Below, in pieces: positions 46,444 through 55,451 of a stretch of DNA of 64,000 nt. Both the position numbers and the translations under genes were made by a program. The notes under the pieces were generated by a model. It was not told the origin of the DNA and made no database searches. It saw only the letters and a list, made by a program, of their open reading frames with translations. The stretch spans positions 1 through 64,000 of the forward strand of contig NZ_AGBF01000013.1 of NCBI RefSeq assembly GCF_000225525.1. Reading direction: 5' to 3'. Source of the DNA: Streptomyces zinciresistens K42 (GTDB lineage: Bacteria > Actinomycetota > Actinomycetes > Streptomycetales > Streptomycetaceae). Numbering within the stretch: position 1 is the first letter of the stretch; the number at the start of each line of letters is the position of its first letter.

Positions 46444-47274
46444 CTACCGGCTCAGGGCGCGGTACTTGCGGACGGCAAGCGGGAAGAACACCAGGAAGAT
46501 CAGGAGCGGCCAGACGAACGACATCAGCATGGCGTTCTCCGCGATCCAGGAGGTGCCCCCGACGCCCGGGTTGCCGAAGAGCTCACGAGTGGCATGGGCG
46601 GTGGAGGAGAGGGGGTTCCATTCGGCGATCGTGCCGAGCCAGCCCGGCATCATCTCCGGGGAGGCGAAGGTGTTGGCGACGATGCCCAGCGGGAAGAGGA
46701 GCGTGTAGACGGCGGAGGCCCCCTCCGGTGAGGTGATGACGAGGCCGAGGTAGATGCCGACCCAGAGCAGGGCGAACCGGAGCAGCAGGAGCAGGGCGAA
46801 GCCGCCGAGTGCCGGGGCGAAGCCGTCCTGCCAGGACCAGCCGGCGATGACGCCGCATCCCATCAGGATGACGAGGACCACACTGCTGTAGAGCATGTTC
46901 ACGATGGACTGGCCGAGCACGACCGACCCGGCCGACATCGGCATGGAGCGGAAGCGGTCCGTGACGCCCTTGGACGCGTCGGCCGTGACCCCGGCCATGG
47001 TCTCGCCGATGCCGAAGGCCATCGACATGACGAACATGCCGGGCATCAGGTAGTCCATGTAGTCCCCGCCACCCTCGACCTGCATCCCGCTGCCGAAGAT
47101 GCCGCCGAAGAGCAGCACCATCAGGATCGGGAAGGCGAGCCCGGCGAGGACCTGGGTGGGGTTGCGCGCCCAGTGGGAGAGCCCGCGCAGAGTGAGGGTC
47201 CAGGAGTCGGCGAGGACCCAGCCCAGCTTGGCGATCGGATTGGTCGGCACCTCGGGGGTGGTGATCGCGGTCAT
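46444..47274 (-). CDS. drrB: ABC-2 type permease, anthracycline exporter (DrrB-like)
   Basis: A 276-residue integral membrane protein with about six hydrophobic segments, including FPILMVLLFGGIFGSG, GMFVMSMAFGIGETM and YSSVVLVILMGCGVIAG, and the ABC-2 signature region near TDRFRSMPMSAGSVVLGQS. With DrrA it would pump the anthracycline out. The ATG (47272-47274) overlaps the drrA stop by ATGA, so the two are coupled. The N-terminal ~25 residues are cytoplasmic. Confidence 0.93.
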   Translation of the reverse strand: MTAITTPEVPTNPIAKLGWVLADSWTLTLRGLSHWARNPTQVLAGLAFPILMVLLFGGIFGSGMQVEGGGDYMDYLMPGMFVMSMAFGIGETMAGVTADASKGVTDRFRSMPMSAGSVVLGQSIVNMLYSSVVLVILMGCGVIAGWSWQDGFAPALGGFALLLLLRFALLWVGIYLGLVITSPEGASAVYTLLFPLGIVANTFASPEMMPGWLGTIAEWNPLSSTAHATRELFGNPGVGGTSWIAENAMLMSFVWPLLIFLVFFPLAVRKYRALSR

Positions 47275-48260
47275 GAGGGGGTGACCTCCTTGTCGCGCGA
47301 CTCGGCGGAGACGGCTGTTCCGTGGCCGGTCAGGCTGAGGAAGACCTCGTCGAGGGTCGGGCGGCGCAGGGCGATGTCCTCCGCCTCGATGCCGTTCTCG
47401 TCGAGGGTGCGGGCGACCGAGGTGAGGGCCGCGACACGGTCCTTGACGACGGCGCCGACGCGGCGGTTGTCACGGTCGACGTCGGGGGCGGCGCCCAGGA
47501 GCGAGCCGATGATCCGGCCGGCCGGTTCGAGGTCGTGCGGTCTGCGGAGGACGACCTCGATGCGGTCGCCGCCGAGGTGGTTCTTGAGCTGGTCGGGAGT
47601 GCCGGTCCGGACGACCCGGCCGCCGTCGATCAAGGAGATCATGTCGGCGAGCTGGTCGGCCTCTTCGAGGTACTGCGTGGTAAGCAGCACGGTGCGCCCG
47701 TCGGCGACGAGGCCGCGGACGGATTCCCAGACGTCGTTGCGCCCCCGGGGGTCGAGCCCGGTGGTGGGCTCGTCGAGGAAGAGGACGCCAGGGGCGAGGA
47801 TGAGGCTGGCGGCGAGGTCGAGGCGGCGGCGCATGCCTCCGGAGTACTGCTTCGCCGGCTTGTTGCCGGCTTCGGTGAGACTGAAACGCTCGAGGAGTTC
47901 GTCGGCGCGGCGCTGCGCGTTCCGCTTGCCGATGTGGTAGAGGCGGCCGAACATCACCAGGTTCTGGCGGCCGCTCAGGTCCTCGTCGACGGCGGCGTGC
48001 TGGCCCAGTAGGCCGATCCGCTGCCGGACCTGGGCGGCCTGGGCGGAGACGTCGAAGCCGGCCACGCGGGCCGTTCCCCCGTCGGCCTTCAGAAGGGTGG
48101 ACAGGACGCGGATCGCGGTGGTCTTGCCGGCGCCGTTCGGGCCGAGCAGTCCGTAGACCACCCCCCGCGGCACCTCTAAGTCGAACCCGGAGAGGGCCTC
48201 CTTGTCGCCGTACTTCTTCCTCAGAGCCTCGGTCCGGACCGCCAGTTCGGCGTCAGCCAT
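47271..48260 (-). CDS. drrA: ABC transporter ATPase, anthracycline exporter (DrrA-like), with TTA codon
   Basis: A 329-residue ATPase with Walker A GPNGAGKTTAIRV, signature YSGGMRRRLD and Walker B LFLDEPTTGLD, plus the C-terminal DrrA-type region needed for work with DrrB. It energises drug efflux. Codon 28 is TTA (48177-48179 on the plus strand as taa), so bldA may limit resistance until development begins. The ATG at 48258-48260 has aagg upstream. A sigma70-like promoter (ttgaat, 18 bp, tatgct) and two operator-like dyads precede it (48289-48354). Confidence 0.94.
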   Translation of the reverse strand: MADAELAVRTEALRKKYGDKEALSGFDLEVPRGVVYGLLGPNGAGKTTAIRVLSTLLKADGGTARVAGFDVSAQAAQVRQRIGLLGQHAAVDEDLSGRQNLVMFGRLYHIGKRNAQRRADELLERFSLTEAGNKPAKQYSGGMRRRLDLAASLILAPGVLFLDEPTTGLDPRGRNDVWESVRGLVADGRTVLLTTQYLEEADQLADMISLIDGGRVVRTGTPDQLKNHLGGDRIEVVLRRPHDLEPAGRIIGSLLGAAPDVDRDNRRVGAVVKDRVAALTSVARTLDENGIEAEDIALRRPTLDEVFLSLTGHGTAVSAESRDKEVTPS

Positions 48261-48288
48261 GCCCACCCCTTCTTGCCGGCGCTCGCTT

Positions 48289-48313
48289 GTAGGAGCTCAA
48301 ATTTGGGTACTCC
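48289..48313. promoter_or_regulatory. Candidate PadR operator, proximal to drrA
   Basis: On the drrA strand the site reads tacccaaatttgag. It matches tactcaagtttgtg of the 58121 site at 11 of 14 positions, with the same dyad layout. It lies about 30 bp before the drrA start, as does the 58121 site relative to its gene. Confidence 0.5.
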
Positions 48314-48316
48314 GCG

Positions 48317-48346
48317 AGCATAGGGGAGGCCGCCCCGGATATTCAA
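48317..48346 (-). promoter_or_regulatory. drrAB promoter (-35 ttgaat, -10 tatgct)
   Basis: Read on the minus strand, ttgaat (48341-48346) and tatgct (48317-48322) are separated by 18 bases, a good housekeeping-type promoter for this organism. Transcription would begin near 48310. The two operator-like dyads overlap its -35 and its start region, which is a typical repressor layout. Confidence 0.6.
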
Positions 48347-48354
48347 GTTTTAGC
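48338..48354. promoter_or_regulatory. Candidate PadR operator, distal to drrA
   Basis: gatattcaagttt matches gatactcaagttt (the 58121 site read on the minus strand) at 12 of 13 bases. It overlaps the drrA -35 and also the last codons of rmlB. Confidence 0.5.
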
Positions 48355-49333
48355 AAGGGGTGGGCGGGCGGGCTCCGCCAGCCTCCCAGTGATCACGGTG
48401 AGTGGCGTACCAGGCCACCGTCGCGGCCAGTTCGGTGTCGAGTGAACGGCGGGGGGCGTATCCGAGCTCGCGCCGGATCTTGGCATCGTCCACCGCGTAC
48501 CGGAAGTCGTGCCCCTTGCGGTCCTCGACCCGCTCCACCAGTTCCCAGTCCCGTTCGCACAGGTCGAGCAGCCGAGCGGTCATCTCCCGGTTGGTGAGCG
48601 TGGTACCGCCCCCCACGTTGTAGATCTCCCCGGCCCGGCCCCGGTCCAGCACGAGTCGCACCGCCTGGCAGTGGTCGTCCACGTGCAGCCACTCCCGCAG
48701 GTGCGACCCGTCCCCGTACAGGGGCACCGGCAGTCCGTCGAGGAGCCGGGTGACGAATCGCGGGATCAGCTTCTCCGGATGCTGCCCGGGTCCGTAGTTG
48801 TTGGCGCACCGCGTGATCCGTACGTCGAGTCCGTGGGTACGGGCGTAGGCGCGGGCGAAGAGGTCTGCGGACGCCTTCGACGCCGCGTAGGGCGAGTTGG
48901 GGAGCAGGGGCTCCTCCTCGGTCCAGCGTCCCTCGGTGATCGACCCGTACACCTCGTCCGTGGAGACGTGCACGAAGACCCGGACGCCGTGTCGCAGGGC
49001 GGCGTCGAGCAGAGCCTGGGTGCCGAGCACATTGGTGCGCACGAAAGCCTCGGCGCCCTCCACCGAGCGGTCCACGTGCGACTCCGCGGCGAAGTGCACC
49101 ACGGCGTCGTGCCCCGGCACGACCTTGTCCAGGAGGGCCGTGTCGCAGACGTCACCGCGGACGAAGTCGAGCCGCGGGTGCCCGACCGGCAGGTTGTGCA
49201 GGGTGCCCGCGTAGGTCAGCCGGTCCAGGGCCGTGACCCGGTCGTCCCCGTGCCCGGGAAAGCCGCCTCCCAGCAGCGTACGCGTGAAGTGGGAGCCGAT
49301 GAAGCCGGCCGCGCCGGTCACCAGGATGTCCAC
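48350..49333 (-). CDS. rmlB: dTDP-glucose 4,6-dehydratase
   Basis: A 327-residue extended SDR. The N-terminus VDILVTGAAGFIGSHF binds NAD; VHFAAESHVDRSV, STDEVYGSI and YAASKASADL hold the Thr/Ser-Asp-Glu and YxxxK residues; the GPGQHPEKLIPRFV loop binds substrate. It converts dTDP-glucose to the 4-keto-6-deoxy sugar, the common branch point for all the cluster's sugars. The start is a GTG (49331-49333) with aggaggg upstream. It follows the second GT gene by 68 bp and is likely in the same transcript. Confidence 0.96.
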   Translation of the reverse strand: MDILVTGAAGFIGSHFTRTLLGGGFPGHGDDRVTALDRLTYAGTLHNLPVGHPRLDFVRGDVCDTALLDKVVPGHDAVVHFAAESHVDRSVEGAEAFVRTNVLGTQALLDAALRHGVRVFVHVSTDEVYGSITEGRWTEEEPLLPNSPYAASKASADLFARAYARTHGLDVRITRCANNYGPGQHPEKLIPRFVTRLLDGLPVPLYGDGSHLREWLHVDDHCQAVRLVLDRGRAGEIYNVGGGTTLTNREMTARLLDLCERDWELVERVEDRKGHDFRYAVDDAKIRRELGYAPRRSLDTELAATVAWYATHRDHWEAGGARPPTPC

Positions 49334-49401
49334 GCCGTTCCCTCCTGTCGTACGGCGGTGCGGGCGATGCCGTCCGGCACGCCCGCACCGCCGTGAGTGC
49401 G

Positions 49402-50682
49402 TCATCGCGCGGCGGTCGCCGCACGATGACGTGCTGTCAGTTTCTCGATGGCCGGCACCACTTCATTGGGGGTCGGCGTCAGGAGCATCGACCGCCGCAG
49501 GCGCCGCGCCCCGTCCCGGAAGGACGGGTCGTCCAGCACCCGGACGAGCTTGTCGCGGAGTACCTCCACGGTCAGCCCCTCCGAGTGCAGGTGCAGCCCC
49601 GCACCCAGGTCCTCCAGGCGCTGCGCCCGGTAGATGGCGTCCCACATCCAGCCCAGCGCCACCTGCGGCACCCCGTAGGCGGCGGCCGTCGCCCAGGTGC
49701 CCGCCCCGCCGTGGTGCACGATCGCCGCGCACGTGGGCAGCAGCGCCAGCATGGCGACGTGATCGACCACCCTGACGTTGTCCGGGACCTTGGAGACCCC
49801 GGCCAGCTCGGTCTCGCCCAGGGTGGCGACGACCTCCACGTCCAGGTCACCGACCGAGGTGAGCACCTCGTCGAGATCGATGGCGTTCGGGAACTCCGTG
49901 TCCCGGATCGTCAGCCCCAGGGTCAGACAGACCCGGCGCCGCTCCGGCGGCTCTCGCAGCCACTCCGGGACCACGGCGGGACCGGGACCGTTGTACGGCA
50001 CGTACCGCATGGGCAGCCGGGGCAGGCCCAGCTCCATCCGCACCCCGGCGGGCATCTGGTCGACCGACCACTGGCCGGTCACGACGTCGGGGTCGAACGT
50101 GCTCCCGTGCCGGTCGAGGGTGTAGGCGAGCCATTCCTCCATCGGGTCGTCGCGCAGCTCCGGCGGCAGCCCGGCCTGACGGCCGCGCAGCTCCAGATGG
50201 GTGCGGGCGAACAGGTCTGGGAAGGCCAGCAGCCGGGCGTGCGCCGCCCCCGCGGCCTTCGCCGCGACGGCCCCGGCGAAGGTGAACGGCTCCCAGAGGA
50301 CGAGGTCGGGACGCCAGAACCGGGAGAACTCCACCAGCCCGTCGATCATCGACTCGTTGTTGATCTGCGGGTAGAAGGTCGACGTCAGGATCGCGTTGGA
50401 GGCCCGCAGGTAGTCGGTGCTCAGCCGCTCGTGCCGGTTCTCCAGGTAGTCGCGGTCCAGATGGTGGAGCAGCATCCCGTGCCCGACGGTACGGATGACG
50501 TCGTCCATGCGGTGGTCGTCGCCCACCGGGACGGCGGTCAGGCCCGCCCGGGTGATGGACCCGATCGCATCGGGCTGGCTGGCCACCCGCACCTCGTGGC
50601 CCGCGGTGCGCAGCGCCCACGCCAGCGGCACGATGCCGTTGAGATGGGCGTCCTGGGCGAACGCGGTCAGCAGAACGCGCAT
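49402..50682 (-). CDS. Anthracycline glycosyltransferase, second pair
   Basis: A 426-residue GT-B enzyme. It starts MRVLLTAFAQDAHLNGIVPLAWALRTA, and the donor region has VCLTLGLTIRDTE and HHGGAGTWATAAAYGVPQ. It belongs to the DesVII/AknS group, which needs a P450-like partner; that partner lies just upstream on the same strand (50726, 43-bp gap). Having two such pairs suggests attachment at two places, or two first sugars. The specific sugar and position cannot be read from the sequence. The ATG at 50680-50682 follows gaagggagcaccc. Confidence 0.9.
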   Translation of the reverse strand: MRVLLTAFAQDAHLNGIVPLAWALRTAGHEVRVASQPDAIGSITRAGLTAVPVGDDHRMDDVIRTVGHGMLLHHLDRDYLENRHERLSTDYLRASNAILTSTFYPQINNESMIDGLVEFSRFWRPDLVLWEPFTFAGAVAAKAAGAAHARLLAFPDLFARTHLELRGRQAGLPPELRDDPMEEWLAYTLDRHGSTFDPDVVTGQWSVDQMPAGVRMELGLPRLPMRYVPYNGPGPAVVPEWLREPPERRRVCLTLGLTIRDTEFPNAIDLDEVLTSVGDLDVEVVATLGETELAGVSKVPDNVRVVDHVAMLALLPTCAAIVHHGGAGTWATAAAYGVPQVALGWMWDAIYRAQRLEDLGAGLHLHSEGLTVEVLRDKLVRVLDDPSFRDGARRLRRSMLLTPTPNEVVPAIEKLTARHRAATAAR

Positions 50683-50725
50683 CGGGTGCTCCCTTCGACG
50701 ACGTCGGTGGCGACCGTGGCGCGGA

Positions 50726-51973
50726 TCATGCGGCGGGGAAGCGCAGCACGCCGCGCAGGACGGCGGAGCGGGCCCGGCGCAGCACTTCGGCGCCGATCTG
50801 CAGGGCCGGTCGCCGCTCGGCGAGGACCCGGACGGCCGCCTCGGTCTGCATCCGGACCAGGTTGGCGGTGACGGCGTCGGCGGGGCCGCCGGTACGGGTC
50901 AGCGAGCGGCCCTCGGGGCGCTCCGGATCGAAAGCGTCGGGCTCCGGGAAGACCTCCGGATCACGGTTGGCCGCGTCGACGAGGACGACGATCCGCCGGC
51001 CCTCCTCGACGGTCTGCCCGTCGAACTCGACGGACTCGCGGGCGATCCGGCTCTCGAACCGGAGCGGCGGCGCGAGGCGCAGCGCCTCCCGGACCGCCGC
51101 CGCCGCGAAGGACGGGTCGCGCGTCAGACGCTCCCACTGCGCGGGATGGGCCAGCAGGGTCTCCACGGCGTTGCACACGGCGGTCGCGGTGGCCTCGACG
51201 CCGACGACCACGGCCAGTACACCGATGGTGACGGCGTCCTGCGGGTCCGCTCCGGCCAGCCCGACGAGGCCGCTGGCGCGGTCGGAGGCGACGAGGGAGG
51301 CCAGCTCGTCGGAGAGCGCGGTCTCCGCCTCCAGGAAGGCGCGTGCGACGGGGAGCTGCTGTGGACAGTGTCCGGCGTCGAAGGCGGTGGCCAGGCCGAC
51401 GTGCAGCTCGGCGATCCGCTCCCGGCCGCCGGGCGGCAGACCGAGCAGTTCCGCGACCACCGTGAGCGCGGCGGGGACGGCGACGTCCCGGTAGAGGTCG
51501 AAGCGGGCGTCGGCGGCCGCGACCGCCTCCCGGTAGACGCGTTCCACGTCGGCGGCGCGGTCGGCCAGGGCGCCCGCGCCGAGGAGCGGGGCGGCGATCC
51601 GCGCGAGCCGCTCGTACGCGGCGGGTTCGAGGTTGAGCCGGGCGTCGTCGACGGGGACGACGTGGCAGAGCAGCGGGTTCTCCCAGACGTCGACGCCAGG
51701 GTGGTGCTGCGGGCCCTCCTCCGGATGGCGCGCGGAGAAGCGGGGGTCGTCGAGGATCCGCGCGCCCAGCGTGTGGCTCGCGGTGACCCACGCGCCGGAC
51801 GCGCTCTCGTGCAGGCCCTGCTCGCGGGCGCGTTCTCCGTGGCTGAGCGGGTCGTCGTCGCCGGCGCGGAGGATCCGGGCGAAGGGGTCGCCCTGGGCGC
51901 CGAAGATGAACTGGACGCCTCGGATGGTCAGCAGGTGGCGGCCCAGCTCGCTGTTGGTCTGCTCGGTCAGCAT
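50726..51973 (-). CDS. P450-like glycosyltransferase auxiliary protein, second copy
   Basis: A 415-residue P450-fold protein. The ExxR helix (REALRLAPPLRFESR) and the FPEPDAFDPER segment remain, but the loop that should contain the haem Cys reads RPEGRSLTRTGGPADAVTANL, with no Cys. It is therefore expected to be a haem-free activator like AknT, EryCII and DesVIII, working with the GT encoded next (43 bp downstream). It is nearer full P450 length than the copy at 37379. ATG 51971-51973 is taken as start; the frame is open to 52090 without conservation. Confidence 0.88.
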   Translation of the reverse strand: MLTEQTNSELGRHLLTIRGVQFIFGAQGDPFARILRAGDDDPLSHGERAREQGLHESASGAWVTASHTLGARILDDPRFSARHPEEGPQHHPGVDVWENPLLCHVVPVDDARLNLEPAAYERLARIAAPLLGAGALADRAADVERVYREAVAAADARFDLYRDVAVPAALTVVAELLGLPPGGRERIAELHVGLATAFDAGHCPQQLPVARAFLEAETALSDELASLVASDRASGLVGLAGADPQDAVTIGVLAVVVGVEATATAVCNAVETLLAHPAQWERLTRDPSFAAAAVREALRLAPPLRFESRIARESVEFDGQTVEEGRRIVVLVDAANRDPEVFPEPDAFDPERPEGRSLTRTGGPADAVTANLVRMQTEAAVRVLAERRPALQIGAEVLRRARSAVLRGVLRFPAA

Positions 51974-52156
51974 GACACCGTCCTGGGAAGGGACCCTGGG
52001 GTCCGTGGCGGGGCAGGTCTGGTGCGTGGCGCGTCGGTCCGGCACGTTGGCCGGCGGGTGCTCTTGGTCCGGTGCGTCCACGCCGTACACGGGGGAGATG
52101 GCAGGAAGGCCGCTGCCGACGCTAACGGCGCCGCCTCCAGGGGCACTCGACGAGGG

Positions 52157-53200
52157 CTACACCCTGCCGACTCGGCGTTCCGCCCCGGGCCGGAACTGTT
52201 CGGCCGCTGCGCGCACGGAGGCGAGGTCGGCCTCGGGAGGGCCGGGGGCGGCCGGCAGCAGAGGGACGACGGCGGACCGGCCTGAGCGGACTGCGGGGTG
52301 GCGGCGGGCCAGCTGGGAGAGGCCCTGGCCGGGCCCGGCCTCGACGAGGACCAGGTCCCGTCCGTCGAGGAGGGCGTCGAGGGCCGGCCGGAAGAGGACC
52401 GGTTCGAGGGGCTGTCGTGACCAGAAGCCGGGCTCCTTCGCCTCGGCGGCGGTCAACGGGCTCGCCGTGTAGCCGGACATCACGGGGATGACGGGGTCGC
52501 CGACCGGCAGGGTGGCGATCCGTTCGTCCGCACCCTCCATGGCGCGGGCGAGCACCGGGCTGTGGAAGGCGGTGGAGGCCGCCACCGGTTGCACCACGAA
52601 GCCGGCGGTCCGCAGCGTTTCGGTGGTGGCGCGCAGCGGTCCGGCGAATCCGGCGAGAACGGTCTGGCGCACGGCGTTGACGGCCGCGACGACGACCTCG
52701 CCGCCGAGCAGCGGGGCGAGTTCCTCCAGGGAGGCGGCAACCGCGACCATGCCGCCGGACGGGGCGTCCGCGAGCCGGGTGACCCGGTCGTGGACGAGGG
52801 CGGCGGCGTCCCGCAGGGTGAAGATCCCGGCGAGGACGGCGGCAGCGACCTCGCCGATGCTGTGGCCGAGCAGGGCGACGGGACGGACTCCCCAGTCGAG
52901 GACGAGCTGGCCGAGGGCGTAGTCGACGGCGAAGAGGAGCGGCTGGGAACGGGTGACGTGGTCCATGACCGCGCTGTCGTACCCGTGGAGCCAGTCCTCG
53001 AGCAGGTCGGCCTTCCGGTGGCCGAGCGGGCCGTGGGCGGTGAGCGCGGCGAGAGCCTCGTCCACGGCGTCGGTGAAGGCGGGTTCGACACCGTGGAGTC
53101 CGGCGGCCATGCGGACGTGCTGGGAGCCCTGGCCGGGCAGCAACAGGGCAATGGGACGCTCGTCGGGCGATCCCGGGGCCTTCGCCGAGCGGTCGGTCAT
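52157..53200 (-). CDS. Acyltransferase for starter unit (DpsD/AknF-like)
   Basis: A 347-residue malonyl-CoA:ACP-transacylase-like protein. It has LLLPGQGSQHVRMAAGL, the active Ser in ALLGHSIGEVAAAVLAG (about residue 100) and the later His in AASTAFHSPVL. Together with the KSIII it forms the DpsC/DpsD pair that selects a propionyl rather than acetyl starter in daunorubicin-type anthracyclines. The ATG at 53198-53200 overlaps the KSIII stop (ATGA). The stop is TAG at 52157. The very long upstream frame extension is a GC artefact. Confidence 0.91.
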   Translation of the reverse strand: MTDRSAKAPGSPDERPIALLLPGQGSQHVRMAAGLHGVEPAFTDAVDEALAALTAHGPLGHRKADLLEDWLHGYDSAVMDHVTRSQPLLFAVDYALGQLVLDWGVRPVALLGHSIGEVAAAVLAGIFTLRDAAALVHDRVTRLADAPSGGMVAVAASLEELAPLLGGEVVVAAVNAVRQTVLAGFAGPLRATTETLRTAGFVVQPVAASTAFHSPVLARAMEGADERIATLPVGDPVIPVMSGYTASPLTAAEAKEPGFWSRQPLEPVLFRPALDALLDGRDLVLVEAGPGQGLSQLARRHPAVRSGRSAVVPLLPAAPGPPEADLASVRAAAEQFRPGAERRVGRV

Positions 53201-54231
53201 CGGTTCCTCCAGGGCGGCGGGGTGCGGATCTCGACGACGGCGCAGGACCAGCTGAAGCCGGCGCCGACGCCGAAGAGGAGGCAGGTGTCGCCGGGTCGCA
53301 GCGTGCCTTCGGTGGCGAGGTGGTCGAGTCCGGCGAAGGGATCGCCCGCGCCGAGGTGGCCGACGGTGCGGCTCCAGGACCAGGTGGTGCGGTCGGGATC
53401 GATGCCGAACCTGGCGAGGTAGGCGACGTGGAGCCGGCGGTGGCCGAGGTGGGGCAGGACGAAGCGGTCGATGTCGCCGAGGCCGAGACCGGCCTCGGCG
53501 AGTGCCTGCTTGACCACCGTCTCCTGGCCGGCCGAGACCCGGGCGACGGCCGGCGAAGTGCCGTAGCGGGCGAGGAAGTCCCGCTTGTGCGCCTCCAGGT
53601 CGACGACGGGCCGATGGCCGAGCGGGGCGGCCGCGAAGGGGTCGTCGCCGCGGTGCATGCCTTCCAGATCGGGGGTGGAGACGCTGGCGACGGAGCGGAC
53701 CCGGGCGAAGCCGGGGTGCCGGGAGACGACGAGTGCGGTGCCGCCGTCGGCGTACACGGTGCCGGGATCGCTGCGCCAGCGGTCGAAGCCGGGCGGGCAG
53801 AAGCGGTCGCCCGTGGTGAGGAGAGCGCCGGACCGGCCGGGACCGGCGGTGAGATATGCCCAAGCCAGGTCGAGGGCGGCCATGCCGCCGTTGGAGACCT
53901 GGCCGACCTCTATCGCCGGGCAGTGGTTCCCGACCGAGTGGTGCTGGACGTACGAGGCGGGCGCCCAGATGTCGAAGCCCTGGTGGTAGAAGCTGGCGTG
54001 CAGCACCAGGTCGATGTCGGCGGGGCCGGCGCCTGCCCGGCCGAGCGCGGTACGGGCGGCCCGCGCGGCCATCTGGGGGCCGGCGTCGCCAGCGGAGACG
54101 GTGACGGATTCCATGCGGATGGCGCGGGCGACGGCCGGGTCGCAGCGGCCGTCGGCGACGGCGTCGGCGATCCGTTCGGCGGGGGGCAGCCAGGTACCGG
54201 TGGCCTGGATGTACAGCTCTCCGGTGTTCAC
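53197..54231 (-). CDS. Ketosynthase III-like starter enzyme (DpsC/AknE2-like)
   Basis: A 344-residue KAS III-fold protein. In place of the catalytic Cys it has Ser113 in GQVSNGGMAAL, as in DpsC, where Ser acts as nucleophile for propionyl transfer. HRRLHVAYL and SRTVGHLGAGDP supply the His region. It specifies the starter unit and hence the ethyl side chain at C-9. The start is a GTG (54229-54231) that overlaps the KS-beta stop, and its own stop overlaps the AT start, so the three genes are translationally coupled. Confidence 0.93.
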   Translation of the reverse strand: MNTGELYIQATGTWLPPAERIADAVADGRCDPAVARAIRMESVTVSAGDAGPQMAARAARTALGRAGAGPADIDLVLHASFYHQGFDIWAPASYVQHHSVGNHCPAIEVGQVSNGGMAALDLAWAYLTAGPGRSGALLTTGDRFCPPGFDRWRSDPGTVYADGGTALVVSRHPGFARVRSVASVSTPDLEGMHRGDDPFAAAPLGHRPVVDLEAHKRDFLARYGTSPAVARVSAGQETVVKQALAEAGLGLGDIDRFVLPHLGHRRLHVAYLARFGIDPDRTTWSWSRTVGHLGAGDPFAGLDHLATEGTLRPGDTCLLFGVGAGFSWSCAVVEIRTPPPWRNR

Positions 54232-55451
54232 GCGGCGGCTCCGGCGGCGACGGCGCGGTCCGCGGAGCGGACGACCAGGGCGCTGTTGAAGCCGTGGTGG
54301 CCGCGCGCGAGGACGAGGGCAGCGGTGCCGGTGAGGGGGCGCGGCCGGTTCGTGACCAGGTCGAGGCCGTACGCCTCGGGCACCCGGTCGACGTAGGTGG
54401 TGGGTGGGGCGAGGCCGTCGCGCAGGGCGAGCAGGGCGGTGACGACGTCGAGCGGTCCGGCGCCGGAGTAGAGGCGGCCGGTGCCCGTCTTGGGCACGGT
54501 GACGGGGACGCCGCGGGGGCCGAAGACCTCGGTGAGTACAGCGGCCTCGGCGGCGTCCGCTTCGGGCCGGCCCGCGCCGTCGGCGAGGACGAGGGCGATC
54601 TCCCCCGGCTCCGTACCGGCGTCGGCGAGGGCCTGTTCGACGGCGCGCCGCAGGTTCGGCGGGCGGCCGGACCCGGGACGAGGGTCGAAGGTGGAGCCGA
54701 AGCCTGCGATCTCGCCGTACGGGTGACGGCCGCGGTCCCGCGCGTGCCCGGCACTCTCCAGGACGAGCATGGCGCCGCCCTCGCCGGGGAGGTGCCCACT
54801 GGCGCGGTCGTCGAAGGGGCGGTACGCCCCGGGGCTCAGTCGGCCGCCGGCGAGCTGGGCCGCCATGCCGTACGGACAGAGCGAGCAGTCCGTGCCGCCG
54901 GAGAGCATCAGCCGGGTGCCGGAGCGCACCTGGCGCCGGGCGTGGGCGAGGGCGTCGAGGCCGCCGGCCTGTTCGCCGACGTAGACGCTGGTGGGGCCGC
55001 TGAGCCCGTGCCGGATGGAGATCTGGCCGGTGTTGACGGCGTAGAACCAGGCGAAGGACATGTAGGCGCTGACCTTCTTGGGGGACTCCCCCCACAGGTG
55101 CTGGAGTTCACGCTGTCCGAAGCCGAAGCCGCCGGAAGCGCCGGCGGTGACGACGCCCCGGTCCAGCGCGGGTATGGCGTCCAGGTCGACGGCCGCGTCG
55201 GCGAGGGCCCAGTCGGCGGCGGCGAGGGCGAACTGGGTCATGCGGTCGGTCTGCGGGACGAGCCGGCCGGGCAGGTGGTCGGCCGGCTCGAAGCCGGTGA
55301 CCTCGCCGGCGTGCCGGGTGGGGTAGCGGGTGGGGTCGAAGGCGCGGATCCGGCGGATGCCTGACTCGCCGCGGAGGGTGGCCGCCCAGTAGCGGTCGAG
55401 TCCGAGGCCGGTGGGGGCGACGACGCCCATCCCGGTGACGACGACGGTCAT
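54228..55451 (-). CDS. Ketosynthase beta / chain-length factor
   Basis: A 407-residue KS-beta. The active-site Cys is replaced by Gln in VYVGEQAGGLDALA, the mark of chain-length factors. It pairs with KS-alpha and sets chain length; the anthracycline-type tailoring genes imply a decaketide of 21 carbons from a propionyl starter. Start ATG 55449-55451 overlaps the KS-alpha stop (55448), and the stop overlaps the KSIII start. Confidence 0.95.
   Translation of the reverse strand: MTVVVTGMGVVAPTGLGLDRYWAATLRGESGIRRIRAFDPTRYPTRHAGEVTGFEPADHLPGRLVPQTDRMTQFALAAADWALADAAVDLDAIPALDRGVVTAGASGGFGFGQRELQHLWGESPKKVSAYMSFAWFYAVNTGQISIRHGLSGPTSVYVGEQAGGLDALAHARRQVRSGTRLMLSGGTDCSLCPYGMAAQLAGGRLSPGAYRPFDDRASGHLPGEGGAMLVLESAGHARDRGRHPYGEIAGFGSTFDPRPGSGRPPNLRRAVEQALADAGTEPGEIALVLADGAGRPEADAAEAAVLTEVFGPRGVPVTVPKTGTGRLYSGAGPLDVVTALLALRDGLAPPTTYVDRVPEAYGLDLVTNRPRPLTGTAALVLARGHHGFNSALVVRSADRAVAAGAAA

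Noticed and set aside
50726..51973. Functional cytochrome P450
   Set aside because: The haem-binding Cys motif is absent, so a helper role with the adjacent glycosyltransferase is more likely.
52157..54799. Very long frame that would fuse the acyltransferase with ~530 extra N-terminal residues
   Set aside because: The extension is Arg/Pro-rich shadow of the KSIII and KS-beta genes; the AT begins at ATG 53198-53200 coupled to the KSIII stop.
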